The translations under genes were made by a program, and so were the position numbers. Below, piece after piece: positions 36,868 through 45,245 of a stretch of 64,000 nt of DNA. The notes beneath the pieces are model-generated. The model had not been told where the DNA came from. It was given only the letters and a program-made list of their open reading frames with translations, and did not search any database. Position 1 is the first letter of the stretch; every line of letters begins with the position of its first letter. Source of the DNA: Marinagarivorans algicola (GTDB lineage: Bacteria; Pseudomonadota; Gammaproteobacteria; Pseudomonadales; Cellvibrionaceae); NCBI RefSeq assembly GCF_001292705.1, contig NZ_LGAK01000005.1:1-64000 (forward strand). Reading direction: 5' to 3'.

Positions 36868-38334
36868 ATGTTTTTTACTGACGATCGCCTTCATTTTTTT
36901 AAGCCCTTAACGAGCAAGTACCGCGAGCAAATTGCGCAGTGCTTGGGGCTGCTATACCAGCGCCAGTACAGCGCCAATGCCGATTATGGGCAGTCTTTGC
37001 GGCGTGAGCAGGTAGTGGAGCTGTTTGAGGAGGCCTTGGCTCGCACCAAAGATGCCGTTTTTGATGATGCCACCGAGGGCAGTGACGAACCGCGCTTTAA
37101 AAACCACCGCGAGCATGCCAATGCCGTGCTAAAAGCCGTGATTGAAGCAGGCTGGGTCGAGCGGCAGGTTGATACGGCCACCTTCCAATCTACTTATCCG
37201 TTTTCGCGGATGGGGCGCATTTTTGCGCAGGCGCTGCTTGATGCCGATCATAGTCATATTCGCACTCGCCACCGCAACACCCGCAATACCCTTAATGCAC
37301 TGGAGGCCTTTGCTGGGCGTGGTGATGCGTACGACCTGCTCGATGCCTTTGAGTACTCCGAGCGCATTATTACCGACTTTACCGACATTATCACCGAGCT
37401 TGAAGAGCGCAAGCGCGAGCTAGTAAAAGAGGTCGAATCGCAGCAGCTCATCAGCAAAGCCACTGACCAGTTTTTTGACTATATGGAAAAGCGCTTTCAG
37501 CCAGATATTTCGGTGAGGTTATCGGCCGATAGTGTCGAGAAGTATCGCGATGATATTAGCCGCGTTATTTACGGGCTAAGACGTAAATCGACCGAATTTA
37601 AACGCACCGCCGAAATGCGTTTGCGCGCCAGTATTCCAAGCTTGTGTGACGAGAGCCAAAGCTACCTGTGGTATGTACTCGATACCATTGAGCTACGCAT
37701 GAAAAATGCCGCCGACATCATGCTGCCGGCCTTGCGCCGCGCTTTGCATGGCTTTACCAAACGCGCCGATATTGTGATACGCCAACTGAGTTATCTTAAC
37801 TCCCATCAAAACGATAACTTTTTAGATATTTGCCAAACGCTGGCCGCCCTGCCGCCTGCACAATATCAAGAGCGACTCAATAATGCCTCTAATGCGATGG
37901 CGGTGATGAAGCTGGGGCTGATCGACCCAAAACAAGTGCGTTTAATTGAGCGCAAACGCAAAAGCCCTGTGGACACCAGTATTAATGAAGAGCGCGATAT
38001 TGATTTAGGTGCCCGCACCGAGTTGATGGTACAGCAGCTACTCGACCGCGCTTTTGTCTTTAACCGCCAGCAATTACAAACCTATATTTGCGATGCCTTT
38101 AAAGACAAGCGCAAAGTATCAACGCGCGAGCTACCCATTACCAATGCGTTAGATTTATTAGCGCTAGCGCACGTGATTGAAGTGGGCAGCGTCAATAATT
38201 TAGATTCTGACTTGCGCTTCCATGTGGAGTGGCAAGGTAAAAAAGACAATTTTAATGAATATTACAGTAGCTCTGATGAGTTCACCATTGAACTGGTAGA
38301 GGCAACTAATTTAGTTGAGACGATGAATGATTGA
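36868..38334 (+). CDS. mksF: MksF-like kleisin subunit of an Mks/Wadjet-type condensin (JetA family)
   Basis: 488 residues, an all-helical protein of the JetA/MksF family: kleisin subunit linking the SMC heads. The characteristic start FFTDDRLHFFKPLTSKYREQ and a central coiled-coil (ERKRELVKEVESQQ, ~185-205) are visible. It is the first gene of a tight three-gene operon; its stop overlaps the next gene by 8 bases. The gene order kleisin-KITE-SMC matches Pseudomonas mksFEB. In the plasmid-restricting Wadjet systems a fourth gene (JetD/MksG nuclease) follows, and it is absent here. This favours a chromosome-organising role. Confidence 0.88.
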   Translation: MFFTDDRLHFFKPLTSKYREQIAQCLGLLYQRQYSANADYGQSLRREQVVELFEEALARTKDAVFDDATEGSDEPRFKNHREHANAVLKAVIEAGWVERQVDTATFQSTYPFSRMGRIFAQALLDADHSHIRTRHRNTRNTLNALEAFAGRGDAYDLLDAFEYSERIITDFTDIITELEERKRELVKEVESQQLISKATDQFFDYMEKRFQPDISVRLSADSVEKYRDDISRVIYGLRRKSTEFKRTAEMRLRASIPSLCDESQSYLWYVLDTIELRMKNAADIMLPALRRALHGFTKRADIVIRQLSYLNSHQNDNFLDICQTLAALPPAQYQERLNNASNAMAVMKLGLIDPKQVRLIERKRKSPVDTSINEERDIDLGARTELMVQQLLDRAFVFNRQQLQTYICDAFKDKRKVSTRELPITNALDLLALAHVIEVGSVNNLDSDLRFHVEWQGKKDNFNEYYSSSDEFTIELVEATNLVETMND

Positions 38335-39025
38335 TGACGTTTTAAAAGCCAAATTAAGCACTTTAAATATTCCGCTAGAAGAGTTTTCGGCATTGCTTAT
38401 TCGCTTACTCGACTACGGTGTCATTAGCCGCGAAGAAAGCCAAGTAGAAGCCCAATTGTACGACCGCTACATGATATGCGCCGAACTGGTCGAGGACTAT
38501 TTGAGTATTTTAAATATTCGCTTATTACACGACAGGCAATTTTGTTTTGTTAGAGTCTTCCCCCCGAGTGCTCAAGTGCCAGGTTTACCCGATGACGACA
38601 ACAGCGCCTTTAACCAAGGGATGCGCTACCGCCCGACTCAGCAAGAGGTATCGTTGATTTTAGTCTTGCGCGTAGAATACGAAAAATCATTACGCGAAGG
38701 TTTATTGGATGATTCGGGGTGCGTATTGGTGTCTTTTGAAAGCATTGCCTTTGCCATGAAAAATCTACTCAAACGCTCGCTGCCCGAGCAAAGCTCCGAG
38801 CGCAGCACCTTATTTAAGCGAATTCGCCAATTGCGTTTAATTCAGTTTAATAGCGACAATGATTTAAACCTTGATGAAGGCTGGATGAGTATTCAACCCT
38901 CAATTACAAGCTTTGTCACCGATGAAGTATTGCAAAGCCTGCATCCGCAAGATGATGAGCAGGACCAAGACACTCAGCAAGCAAGCACAAACGCGCTAAC
39001 GCAAGACCAAGCAGAGGATCAATAA
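38327..39025 (+). CDS. mksE: MksE-like KITE subunit (JetB family, DUF4194)
   Basis: 232 residues with tandem winged-helix-like segments, as expected for a KITE protein that binds the kleisin. The start RLLDYGVISREESQ and FVRVFPPSAQVPG match the DUF4194 family. It overlaps mksF by 8 bases and ends 2 bases before mksB, which indicates translational coupling. The tail is acidic and Gln/Asp-rich (DDEQDQDTQQ) and probably disordered. Confidence 0.88.
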   Translation: MIDDVLKAKLSTLNIPLEEFSALLIRLLDYGVISREESQVEAQLYDRYMICAELVEDYLSILNIRLLHDRQFCFVRVFPPSAQVPGLPDDDNSAFNQGMRYRPTQQEVSLILVLRVEYEKSLREGLLDDSGCVLVSFESIAFAMKNLLKRSLPEQSSERSTLFKRIRQLRLIQFNSDNDLNLDEGWMSIQPSITSFVTDEVLQSLHPQDDEQDQDTQQASTNALTQDQAEDQ

Positions 39026-39027
39026 AT

Positions 39028-42000
39028 ATGTTTTGTAAACGCTTAGTATTGGTCAACTGGGGTAATATTCCATCACAAGAAATTGACTTTGGTCCTATTA
39101 ATTTGCTGTCTGGGGGGAATGGCTCGGGTAAAACAACCGCCGCCGATGCCTTGCAGTCATTAATGACCGCCGCCCACGAAAATTTATTTAACTATAACCC
39201 AGGCCAAGACGAAACCACTCAGCGTGGCCGTGGCGGCAAGCAAGTGCGCACACTCGCCTCTTATGTCTTAGGTTGTGATGATGGCAGCTATGCCCGTTTG
39301 CGCACAACCGATGGTTATATTGCTGGTATATTCCACCCTACCAGTGGCGAAACAGCCGATCCCTTTACGGCGGTAATGTGCATTCGCGCCTCGCTCGATA
39401 CTGCCGGTAGCAACCGCCAAGCACGGCAAGAAGATCTTCAGTTTTTGATTATTCCTAACGAAACGTTAGCGTTAGATGATTTTGTGCGCGAAGATACCGC
39501 CGGTAAATATATTGTACCAATGAACGATTTGCCGAATTTGCTGAAAAAGAAATTTAGCACCCACAGTAGTGTCGAAGTTTATGACAAAAAAGGCCCGTAT
39601 TTGCGCCGCTTGTATGGCATATTCCGCAACGATAAAGATGCCGTACCCGATCGCGAAGCCAAACACGCCGCACGTACTTTTTCTAATTTTATGGCCTATA
39701 AACCGGTAAAGAGTATTACCGATTTTGTAGCACGCGAAATTTTAGAACCTAAAGATTTAACCGATGATATTCGCCAAGTAAGCGAATTAATGAAAACCAT
39801 TCACTCAATGGAAGAAGACACACGCCATGTGAATGAAGCGGTCGAAAATTTATCGGAGGGTAATCAGCAAGCGCAAATTTACATTGACAACTGGATTGAA
39901 GGCTGTGTGGCACAATATGCCGAGCAAGCTCGTTTATTTAACGCTAAACAAAATGACTATTTAGCGGCTAAAAAAGAGCAAGGTACTATTGCCCAAACCA
40001 TTAAAGACAACCAGCTACACCGCTTATTAGTCGCCGACAAAAAAACTGATTTGCAACAAGAGCACATTGAACTATTAGCACAACGCCAGGGCATTAGTGC
40101 GCTAAAAGATAAAGACCAATTGCAAAGCGATATTAGCAAGCTTAATACTCAGCTTGCCGATTATATTCCTGATTTGATGCTACAAGATGCGCAGTTTACT
40201 AAAAACGTGCACGCCGCAGAGCGATTAAGCCGCAACCTCAGCCAGCAAGCCTCGGAGCTTGATATACCTGCACTAGCATCCAAAAAAATTAACCCTATTT
40301 TAGCGCCAGTGTTAAAAATAGGCAGTAATACAGGTATTGATGCCAATAATCTACAAACCAAAGATTGGGTCAACAACGCAGCATTAGAGGAGAAGCTCGG
40401 CCGTATTGTAGAGTTAGAGGCGCACCACAATAAAACAGCCGACTGGCTGCACACTGGCGAAAACAGCCCCGCCAATCAAATCTATTTAATGCAGCATCGC
40501 AAAGCCGAACAACTTGAAAAAATAAAGCAGCAAACCAATCAAAAAAATCTAGAAGTACAAAGGCTGCAACATCAAAAAGTCAGCTACCCAGCACAAGTCG
40601 AACAAGCCATTAAAGCTATTACCGATCAATGCCCGCAGGCAGAACCTGCGGTATTGTGTGATTTTATTGAAGTGACCGACCCCAAATGGCAAATGGCTAT
40701 TGAAGGCTACCTAGGCGGCGCTCGGTTTAGTATTGTCGTTAGCCCCGACTGGGAAGCCGAAGCCATTAATATTGTGCGCGCGCTACCGGGGCGAAGAAGC
40801 AACGCACGTGTATTGCAAGGCGCTAAAGCACAACACGATGCCAACAAATTAACGCTGCCTAAAAACAGCATTGTCGATGTGATGCGCTTTGACCACAAAA
40901 TTGTTGAATATTATATTCGCGCCAGCTACGGTGCGGTAATTAGAGTTAAAGATAATGCGGCACTCAAAAATACAGCGCGCGGCTTAACTGCCGAAGGCGT
41001 TGGCTCGGGCAACTATAGTTTGTTTCGCTGTGATATTGATGAGGCCGATTTAGTGTTTGGCCAAGGCGCACGCGAGCGCGCTTTAATTGCCAAAGAAACT
41101 CAGCTGCAAAATTTGCAAAAGCAAGCCAACACACTAGCACTGCAATACCAGCAACTACTCGAGCTGCATCAATGCATTAGTGACATTCAATTAGTCAATT
41201 GCTCGACCACCATCAAAAACATGCTCAATATTTACCGGCAATTACAAAAAGTAGAGTCGCAATTAGCGAGCTTAGATTTAAAAGATTTTACCGCACTAGA
41301 AGAGCGCCTAGAGGACTTAAAAAACACACTGCAAGAGCTAGAAGACGAAGCTAAAACCTGCAGCGAAGAGTTTGGTAGCCTGCGTACACGCGAAGAGCAA
41401 AACGCCCGTCTGATCAAGCGCCTTGCCAGCGAAAAAGACGCACTGCATGCCGAGCAAGAAACCTGCGAAGCGCAAGTACATGCTATTGCCAAAATCTATG
41501 CTGACTTTAATGCCGAAGCCGCGCTAAAGCATGCCGACGACGAAGCCAAAGGCAAAAATAGTTTTGCAGTGACCATTGCACAGTGCGCTCAACGTTCAGA
41601 AACTTGCGAGCGTAAACTGTACGAGCATATCGTAGAGCATAACCGTACCAGTGCCGAGTTTAACGCGATTAGCTACTCGCCTATTTCGCAATATAAACAC
41701 GATGCACAGTTTTTTGCTTTTATTGTAAAAATACAAGAAGAGCTAGGACGCATTTACAGTGTCTTAAAAAATAATGTGTTAGTCAGCCGCTATGAAAAAC
41801 TCGTCAGCCTAAAAGACAGCTTTAATACTACGTTTGTAACAAGTTTATGCCACTCTATTTATCAGTCAATCAACGATGGTAAGCGCACACTCGATGATTT
41901 GAATAAAGAGCTCAAGCACCATCGCTTTGGTGCCGATAGAGAAAGCTTTTATTTTGATTACGCATGGGTGCCCGAATTTAAAGAGTACTGGGGCTTTTTT

Positions 42001-42648
42001 AAAGAAATTATTAACTCGCCAGAACTTGGCGAAGGTGCCAATTTATTTAACTCTAAACTCAGTGACAAATCGGCCGTGGTACGCGACAAGCTATTAAGTA
42101 TGCTATTAGATAAAGGCGAGCATAACGCACTGACCGAGCTACGCCGCATTAGTGATTATCGCAATTATCGGCATTATGAAATTTTTAAAGAACCCGAGGG
42201 CAAGCAGCCTATTGCACTCAGCACTTACGGCACAGGCTCGGGCGGGCAATTAGAAACACCAGCTTATATTATTCGCTCGGCCGCGATTACCTCTGCTTTT
42301 AAATTTAACGAAGGCAAAAGCCATTGTCGCATGGTGCTAGTGGATGAGGCCTTTTCTAAAATGGATGAAACCCGCTCGCGCGAGGTAATTAACTACCTAA
42401 CCGAGACACTGGGCTTGCAGTTGATTTTTATTATGCCCTCAAGCAAATCGGGCCCTTTTATGGACCTAATTAGCCATCAAGTGGTGTTTAGTAAATGCCC
42501 TACCACCGAGCCTGTAGGCGAGCTGAACACCCGTGTATTGGTTGATCGCAAAGTCTGTAACCCCGACAAAATTAAAGACCTGTGGGCCAAACACCGGCGT
42601 ACAATCAGGCATCAAGCAACACTAGACTTTATGGATGGCATTGCCTAA
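39028..42648 (+). CDS. mksB: MksB-like SMC ATPase (JetC family)
   Basis: 1206 residues. Walker A GNGSGKTT is at ~31-38, and the long coiled-coil arms are interrupted by a hinge-like globular part (~530-680, around VTDPKWQMAIEGYLGGARF). The C-terminal ABC signature region is GTGSGGQLE (~1068-1076) and Walker B is MVLVDEAFSKMDE (1102-1114). All ATPase motifs look intact, so it should form a loop-extruding complex with the two preceding gene products. A 32-base perfect palindrome follows the stop. Nothing like the JetD/MksG toprim subunit follows. Confidence 0.92.
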   Translation: MFCKRLVLVNWGNIPSQEIDFGPINLLSGGNGSGKTTAADALQSLMTAAHENLFNYNPGQDETTQRGRGGKQVRTLASYVLGCDDGSYARLRTTDGYIAGIFHPTSGETADPFTAVMCIRASLDTAGSNRQARQEDLQFLIIPNETLALDDFVREDTAGKYIVPMNDLPNLLKKKFSTHSSVEVYDKKGPYLRRLYGIFRNDKDAVPDREAKHAARTFSNFMAYKPVKSITDFVAREILEPKDLTDDIRQVSELMKTIHSMEEDTRHVNEAVENLSEGNQQAQIYIDNWIEGCVAQYAEQARLFNAKQNDYLAAKKEQGTIAQTIKDNQLHRLLVADKKTDLQQEHIELLAQRQGISALKDKDQLQSDISKLNTQLADYIPDLMLQDAQFTKNVHAAERLSRNLSQQASELDIPALASKKINPILAPVLKIGSNTGIDANNLQTKDWVNNAALEEKLGRIVELEAHHNKTADWLHTGENSPANQIYLMQHRKAEQLEKIKQQTNQKNLEVQRLQHQKVSYPAQVEQAIKAITDQCPQAEPAVLCDFIEVTDPKWQMAIEGYLGGARFSIVVSPDWEAEAINIVRALPGRRSNARVLQGAKAQHDANKLTLPKNSIVDVMRFDHKIVEYYIRASYGAVIRVKDNAALKNTARGLTAEGVGSGNYSLFRCDIDEADLVFGQGARERALIAKETQLQNLQKQANTLALQYQQLLELHQCISDIQLVNCSTTIKNMLNIYRQLQKVESQLASLDLKDFTALEERLEDLKNTLQELEDEAKTCSEEFGSLRTREEQNARLIKRLASEKDALHAEQETCEAQVHAIAKIYADFNAEAALKHADDEAKGKNSFAVTIAQCAQRSETCERKLYEHIVEHNRTSAEFNAISYSPISQYKHDAQFFAFIVKIQEELGRIYSVLKNNVLVSRYEKLVSLKDSFNTTFVTSLCHSIYQSINDGKRTLDDLNKELKHHRFGADRESFYFDYAWVPEFKEYWGFFKEIINSPELGEGANLFNSKLSDKSAVVRDKLLSMLLDKGEHNALTELRRISDYRNYRHYEIFKEPEGKQPIALSTYGTGSGGQLETPAYIIRSAAITSAFKFNEGKSHCRMVLVDEAFSKMDETRSREVINYLTETLGLQLIFIMPSSKSGPFMDLISHQVVFSKCPTTEPVGELNTRVLVDRKVCNPDKIKDLWAKHRRTIRHQATLDFMDGIA

Positions 42649-42656
42649 CCCAAACC

Positions 42657-42688
42657 GTTAACGTTAAGCGATATCGCTTAACGTTAAC
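42657..42688. repeat. 32-base perfect palindrome after mksB
   Basis: GTTAACGTTAAGCGAT and its exact reverse complement meet with no spacer. As RNA it folds to a stem of about 14 pairs with a 4-base loop. It starts 8 bases after the mksB stop. No T-tract follows, so it is not a classic terminator. The arm also contains TAACGTTAACCTT-type sequence found again at 46208-46220. Confidence 0.85.
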
Positions 42689-42885
42689 CTTATTACCCTC
42701 CAACCTCCTCCCTCACGCGCTCTGGTGCTGACTCGGCCGTTTTACCCCTAATCTGCTCGCCGGGCGTAGTGTTATGCGCCGAATATTGTATTGCGCGCCA
42801 AAGCTTGCCTTACGCCCCAGGTTTACCCCTCTGTCCCCCCTTTTAAAGCGCATACCCGCCCGCATAAAGTTTTTATAAAATACGC

Positions 42886-42914
42886 TTGCCATTCGACATA
42901 ATATGGCATACAGT
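42886..42914 (+). promoter_or_regulatory. Promoter of the DUF2170-PspA operon
   Basis: A -35 TTGCCA (42886-42891, 5 of 6) and -10 TACAGT (42909-42914, 4 of 6) with an exact 17-base spacer. Operator-like copy 1 (42893-42907) fills the spacer. Transcription would start near 42921, at the edge of operator copy 2. Confidence 0.6.
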
Positions 42915-42938
42915 GAATTTACTCGACATAATATGTCG
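42893..42938. promoter_or_regulatory. Paired operator-like palindromes
   Basis: TCGACATAATATGGC (42893-42907) and TCGACATAATATGTCG (42923-42938) are 30 bases apart, about three helical turns. The second copy contains a perfect 15-base palindrome, CGACATAATATGTCG. Their placement, in the promoter spacer and at the start site, fits repression. Confidence 0.75.
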
Positions 42939-42964
42939 CACACCACTCCATACGAGGATATGTA

Positions 42965-43393
42965 ATGTACTTAGAAGACTTGGCCTTTAAGCTAAATACT
43001 ATTGAGTCTCCAGCAGGCACGCGCTTTACCGTTGAGTACTCGGCGGATACCGAAATTTTACAAGTGAGTTGCGACATAAACCCTGAGGCCATGATTTTTA
43101 TCGTGAAGTCGGATGAGCAAATTTTATCGGTGACGCCTTTATTTAAACTCAACGAAGTGCAAGCCCAAAACAAAGCCGAGCTCTACGAAACGCTATTGCG
43201 CATTTCACCGGTTATCCCCTTGTCGAGCATCGGTTTACAAGACGATAGCTGCGTGTTGTTTGGCGCCATGCCGGTCGATAGCACATTTGATAATATTGTT
43301 CACGAGCTCGAATGCCAAGCCGACAATTACAACGATGTATTAGTGGCTTTAACCGACTACTTTGAAACAACTCAAGAAACCGTGGAGGTTTAA
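42965..43393 (+). CDS. DUF2170-family protein (YjfI-like)
   Basis: 142 residues, cytoplasmic, acidic, alpha/beta. The pattern DINPEAMIFIVKSDEQILSV and the C-terminal ALTDYFE tail fit the DUF2170 family, whose E. coli member YjfI precedes the PspA paralogue YjfJ. Its role is unknown, probably as a partner of the PspA-like protein. ACGAGG precedes the start. The PspA-like gene starts 3 bases after its stop. Expression probably depends on the promoter and paired palindromes just upstream. Confidence 0.82.
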   Translation: MYLEDLAFKLNTIESPAGTRFTVEYSADTEILQVSCDINPEAMIFIVKSDEQILSVTPLFKLNEVQAQNKAELYETLLRISPVIPLSSIGLQDDSCVLFGAMPVDSTFDNIVHELECQADNYNDVLVALTDYFETTQETVEV

Positions 43394-43396
43394 GCA

Positions 43397-44080
43397 ATGG
43401 GATTTTTAAGAGATATCGTCACTGCCGTTCGCGGTGGCCTCAGTGAAGCCGGCGAAGCCGTTGTTGATAGCCAAGCACTACGCATTCTAGAGCAAGAAAT
43501 TCGCGATGCCGATGCCGCTATTAACACAGCTAAAATAAGCTTATCGCAATTAAAAGCTAAAGAGATTGGTCTCGCTAAGCAAATTCACGAAATCGACGTC
43601 GATATAGAAGATTACACCGCAAAAGCGCGCGCTGCATTAGCCGCTGACAAACGCGATTTGGCACGTACTATTGCCGAGAAAATTGCCGAACTGACCGGCT
43701 CTAAAACTGACCTTAAAGAGCAACATGACGCACTCGAAGCACAGGTTAATAAAATTTACCAAGTCATTAAAGTGCGCGAAAAACAAAAAGACAAAAATCG
43801 CATAGAGCTGCAAAAAGCCAAAACTTACGAAGATTTACAAAAAACCCAAGTGGCCGTTGCCGCCGCCATGCCCACTAATGACTCTAGCGCTAAACGCGTA
43901 CAGCGTGCATTAGACCGTGTTAAACAAAAGCAAGCCGATACCGAAAATCAAATGTCGGCCGACCAATGGCTTAACGACTTAGAACAAGGTAATGATTTGG
44001 ACGCTCAAATTGCTGCCGCAGGCCTAGACAGCAGTAAAACCAGTGCCGATGACATTTTAGCGCAGCTAGAAGCGAAATAA
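43397..44080 (+). CDS. PspA/IM30-family protein (YjfJ-like)
   Basis: 227 residues, almost entirely helical coiled-coil, with the PspA start MGFLRDIVTAVRGG acting as an amphipathic membrane-binding helix. PspA/Vipp1/IM30 proteins are the bacterial members of the ESCRT-III superfamily and assemble into membrane-remodelling rods or rings. This sequence belongs to the YjfJ side branch, judged by its DUF2170 and DUF2491 neighbours. No PspF, PspB or PspC is nearby, so it is not the classic phage-shock operon. The C-terminus ends ADDILAQLEAK. Confidence 0.92.
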   Translation: MGFLRDIVTAVRGGLSEAGEAVVDSQALRILEQEIRDADAAINTAKISLSQLKAKEIGLAKQIHEIDVDIEDYTAKARAALAADKRDLARTIAEKIAELTGSKTDLKEQHDALEAQVNKIYQVIKVREKQKDKNRIELQKAKTYEDLQKTQVAVAAAMPTNDSSAKRVQRALDRVKQKQADTENQMSADQWLNDLEQGNDLDAQIAAAGLDSSKTSADDILAQLEAK

Positions 44081-44220
44081 TCATCCATACTTGTGCACAA
44101 GCTGTTCGAACCCACCTAAAAACTTTGTGCAACACCATAAATCAGCACAATGCTATGCGATAAAAGCCGCCTAGCGTTGTGCGCTTTATGCTCTATCCAC
44201 TTTCACTTTTTGGCATCATT

Positions 44221-44859
44221 ATGTTTGGTCTTTTTAAAGGTAAAAAAACACCTCCGCGTGAGCTCACTCACCCTAAGCAATTATTACCGGGCGATTTACT
44301 TTCTTTTAAGCCACGCAGTATTTTACCGCCAGAGCTTCAAGGCCAAACCGTCACCATTAAAAACGTACAAAGCTATCAATACTCTGAAGGCTTAGCCCCT
44401 GAGTTTGAGGCACGCCTACCCAGCGGCGACACTTTTCATTTTATGCTAGAAGAAGAAGGCGATGAATATTTAGTTTTATCAAAAGAAATTAGCCGTGAAC
44501 AAGTTGAGCAACTGTTTGATATGGACCAATTTGCTGAGCTGTTTGGTGATAACTTCGCACAGCTAAATACTCATACAGGCAATATAGATGAAGCCTTATG
44601 CGCTTGGGTTGCGCCGCACTATACACAAGCGATTAAAAACGCTACCGCTTACTTTTACAAAGCCGATAAAAGAGCAAGCGGTGTCAGCGATTATGTAGAA
44701 ACCGACGATAACAGCGAAGAGCTACGCTACCACGAATGCGAAGGCGCACCCGATGACTTTAGCCTGAATATTGAGATTTGGGAAGATGGCACCACCAATG
44801 TTTTTTTACAAAAATCGGTACCGCTAAATGTGATTGAGGAGATTTGGCCCAATGGTTGA
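44221..44859 (+). CDS. DUF2491-family protein (YjfK-like)
   Basis: 212 residues, soluble, alpha/beta, acidic. It fits the DUF2491/YjfK family by its start MFGLFKGKKTPP, the RELTHPKQLLPGDLLSF segment and its place after the PspA-like gene. A GTG at 44179 would add 14 hydrophobic residues; I prefer the ATG at 44221 because the family begins this way, though neither start has a clear ribosome site. The 140-base gap before it holds nothing obvious. The next gene overlaps its end by 8 bases. Confidence 0.82.
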   Translation: MFGLFKGKKTPPRELTHPKQLLPGDLLSFKPRSILPPELQGQTVTIKNVQSYQYSEGLAPEFEARLPSGDTFHFMLEEEGDEYLVLSKEISREQVEQLFDMDQFAELFGDNFAQLNTHTGNIDEALCAWVAPHYTQAIKNATAYFYKADKRASGVSDYVETDDNSEELRYHECEGAPDDFSLNIEIWEDGTTNVFLQKSVPLNVIEEIWPNG

Positions 44860-45184
44860 TCAAGGCACCAGCACACACACCAACCCCAAATGGGAAAAAC
44901 AAAAAGCAGCCCTTAAAAAAGTGCAGATTTCTTTTGAATTAGCGCAAAATGTAGATCAGCAAATACGCATAGAAGCCGCCAAAAGCGGCGAAAGCCCCAG
45001 TAATATTATTCGGCGTGTATTGGGCTTATCTGTATCACCGCCAGTACGCCCGCGTTTAGGGGTATCGCTCAGCCAAGAAGAAATAGAAAAGCTCGCTGCC
45101 CACTACAATGCCGACCCAAAAGACAGAAAAGCCTGGATGCGCAACGCAGCACAAACAATTCACGAATATTATCAAAATGAATAA
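44852..45184 (+). CDS. Probable ribbon-helix-helix DNA-binding protein
   Basis: 110 residues. Residues ~15-55 have the ribbon-helix-helix pattern: a beta strand KKVQISFEL, then a helix VDQQIRIEAAKSG, a turn ESPSN and a helix IIRRVLGLSV. A second helical part (SLSQEEIEKLAAHY, then RKAWMRNAAQTIHEYY) may be for oligomerisation. The ATG at 44852 overlaps the DUF2491 stop and has GAGGAG 10 bases upstream; an ATG at 44834 is also open. As the last gene of the operon it is a good candidate for the regulator that binds the paired palindromes upstream of the first gene. This link is inference. Confidence 0.7.
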   Translation: MVDQGTSTHTNPKWEKQKAALKKVQISFELAQNVDQQIRIEAAKSGESPSNIIRRVLGLSVSPPVRPRLGVSLSQEEIEKLAAHYNADPKDRKAWMRNAAQTIHEYYQNE

Positions 45185-45245
45185 TACTTAAAGCCTCCGT
45201 TATGCACATAGCTAATACACAACAGAATCTGCATACTCTAAATAA

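Noticed and set aside
36868-42648. Calling the condensin operon a complete Wadjet plasmid-defence system
   Set aside because: The JetD/MksG nuclease gene is absent; the following 316 bases hold only a palindrome and a promoter.
43397-44080. Classic phage-shock pspA operon
   Set aside because: No pspF, pspB or pspC nearby and no sigma-54 promoter (GG-N10-GC) seen; the DUF2170 and DUF2491 neighbours mark the YjfJ branch.
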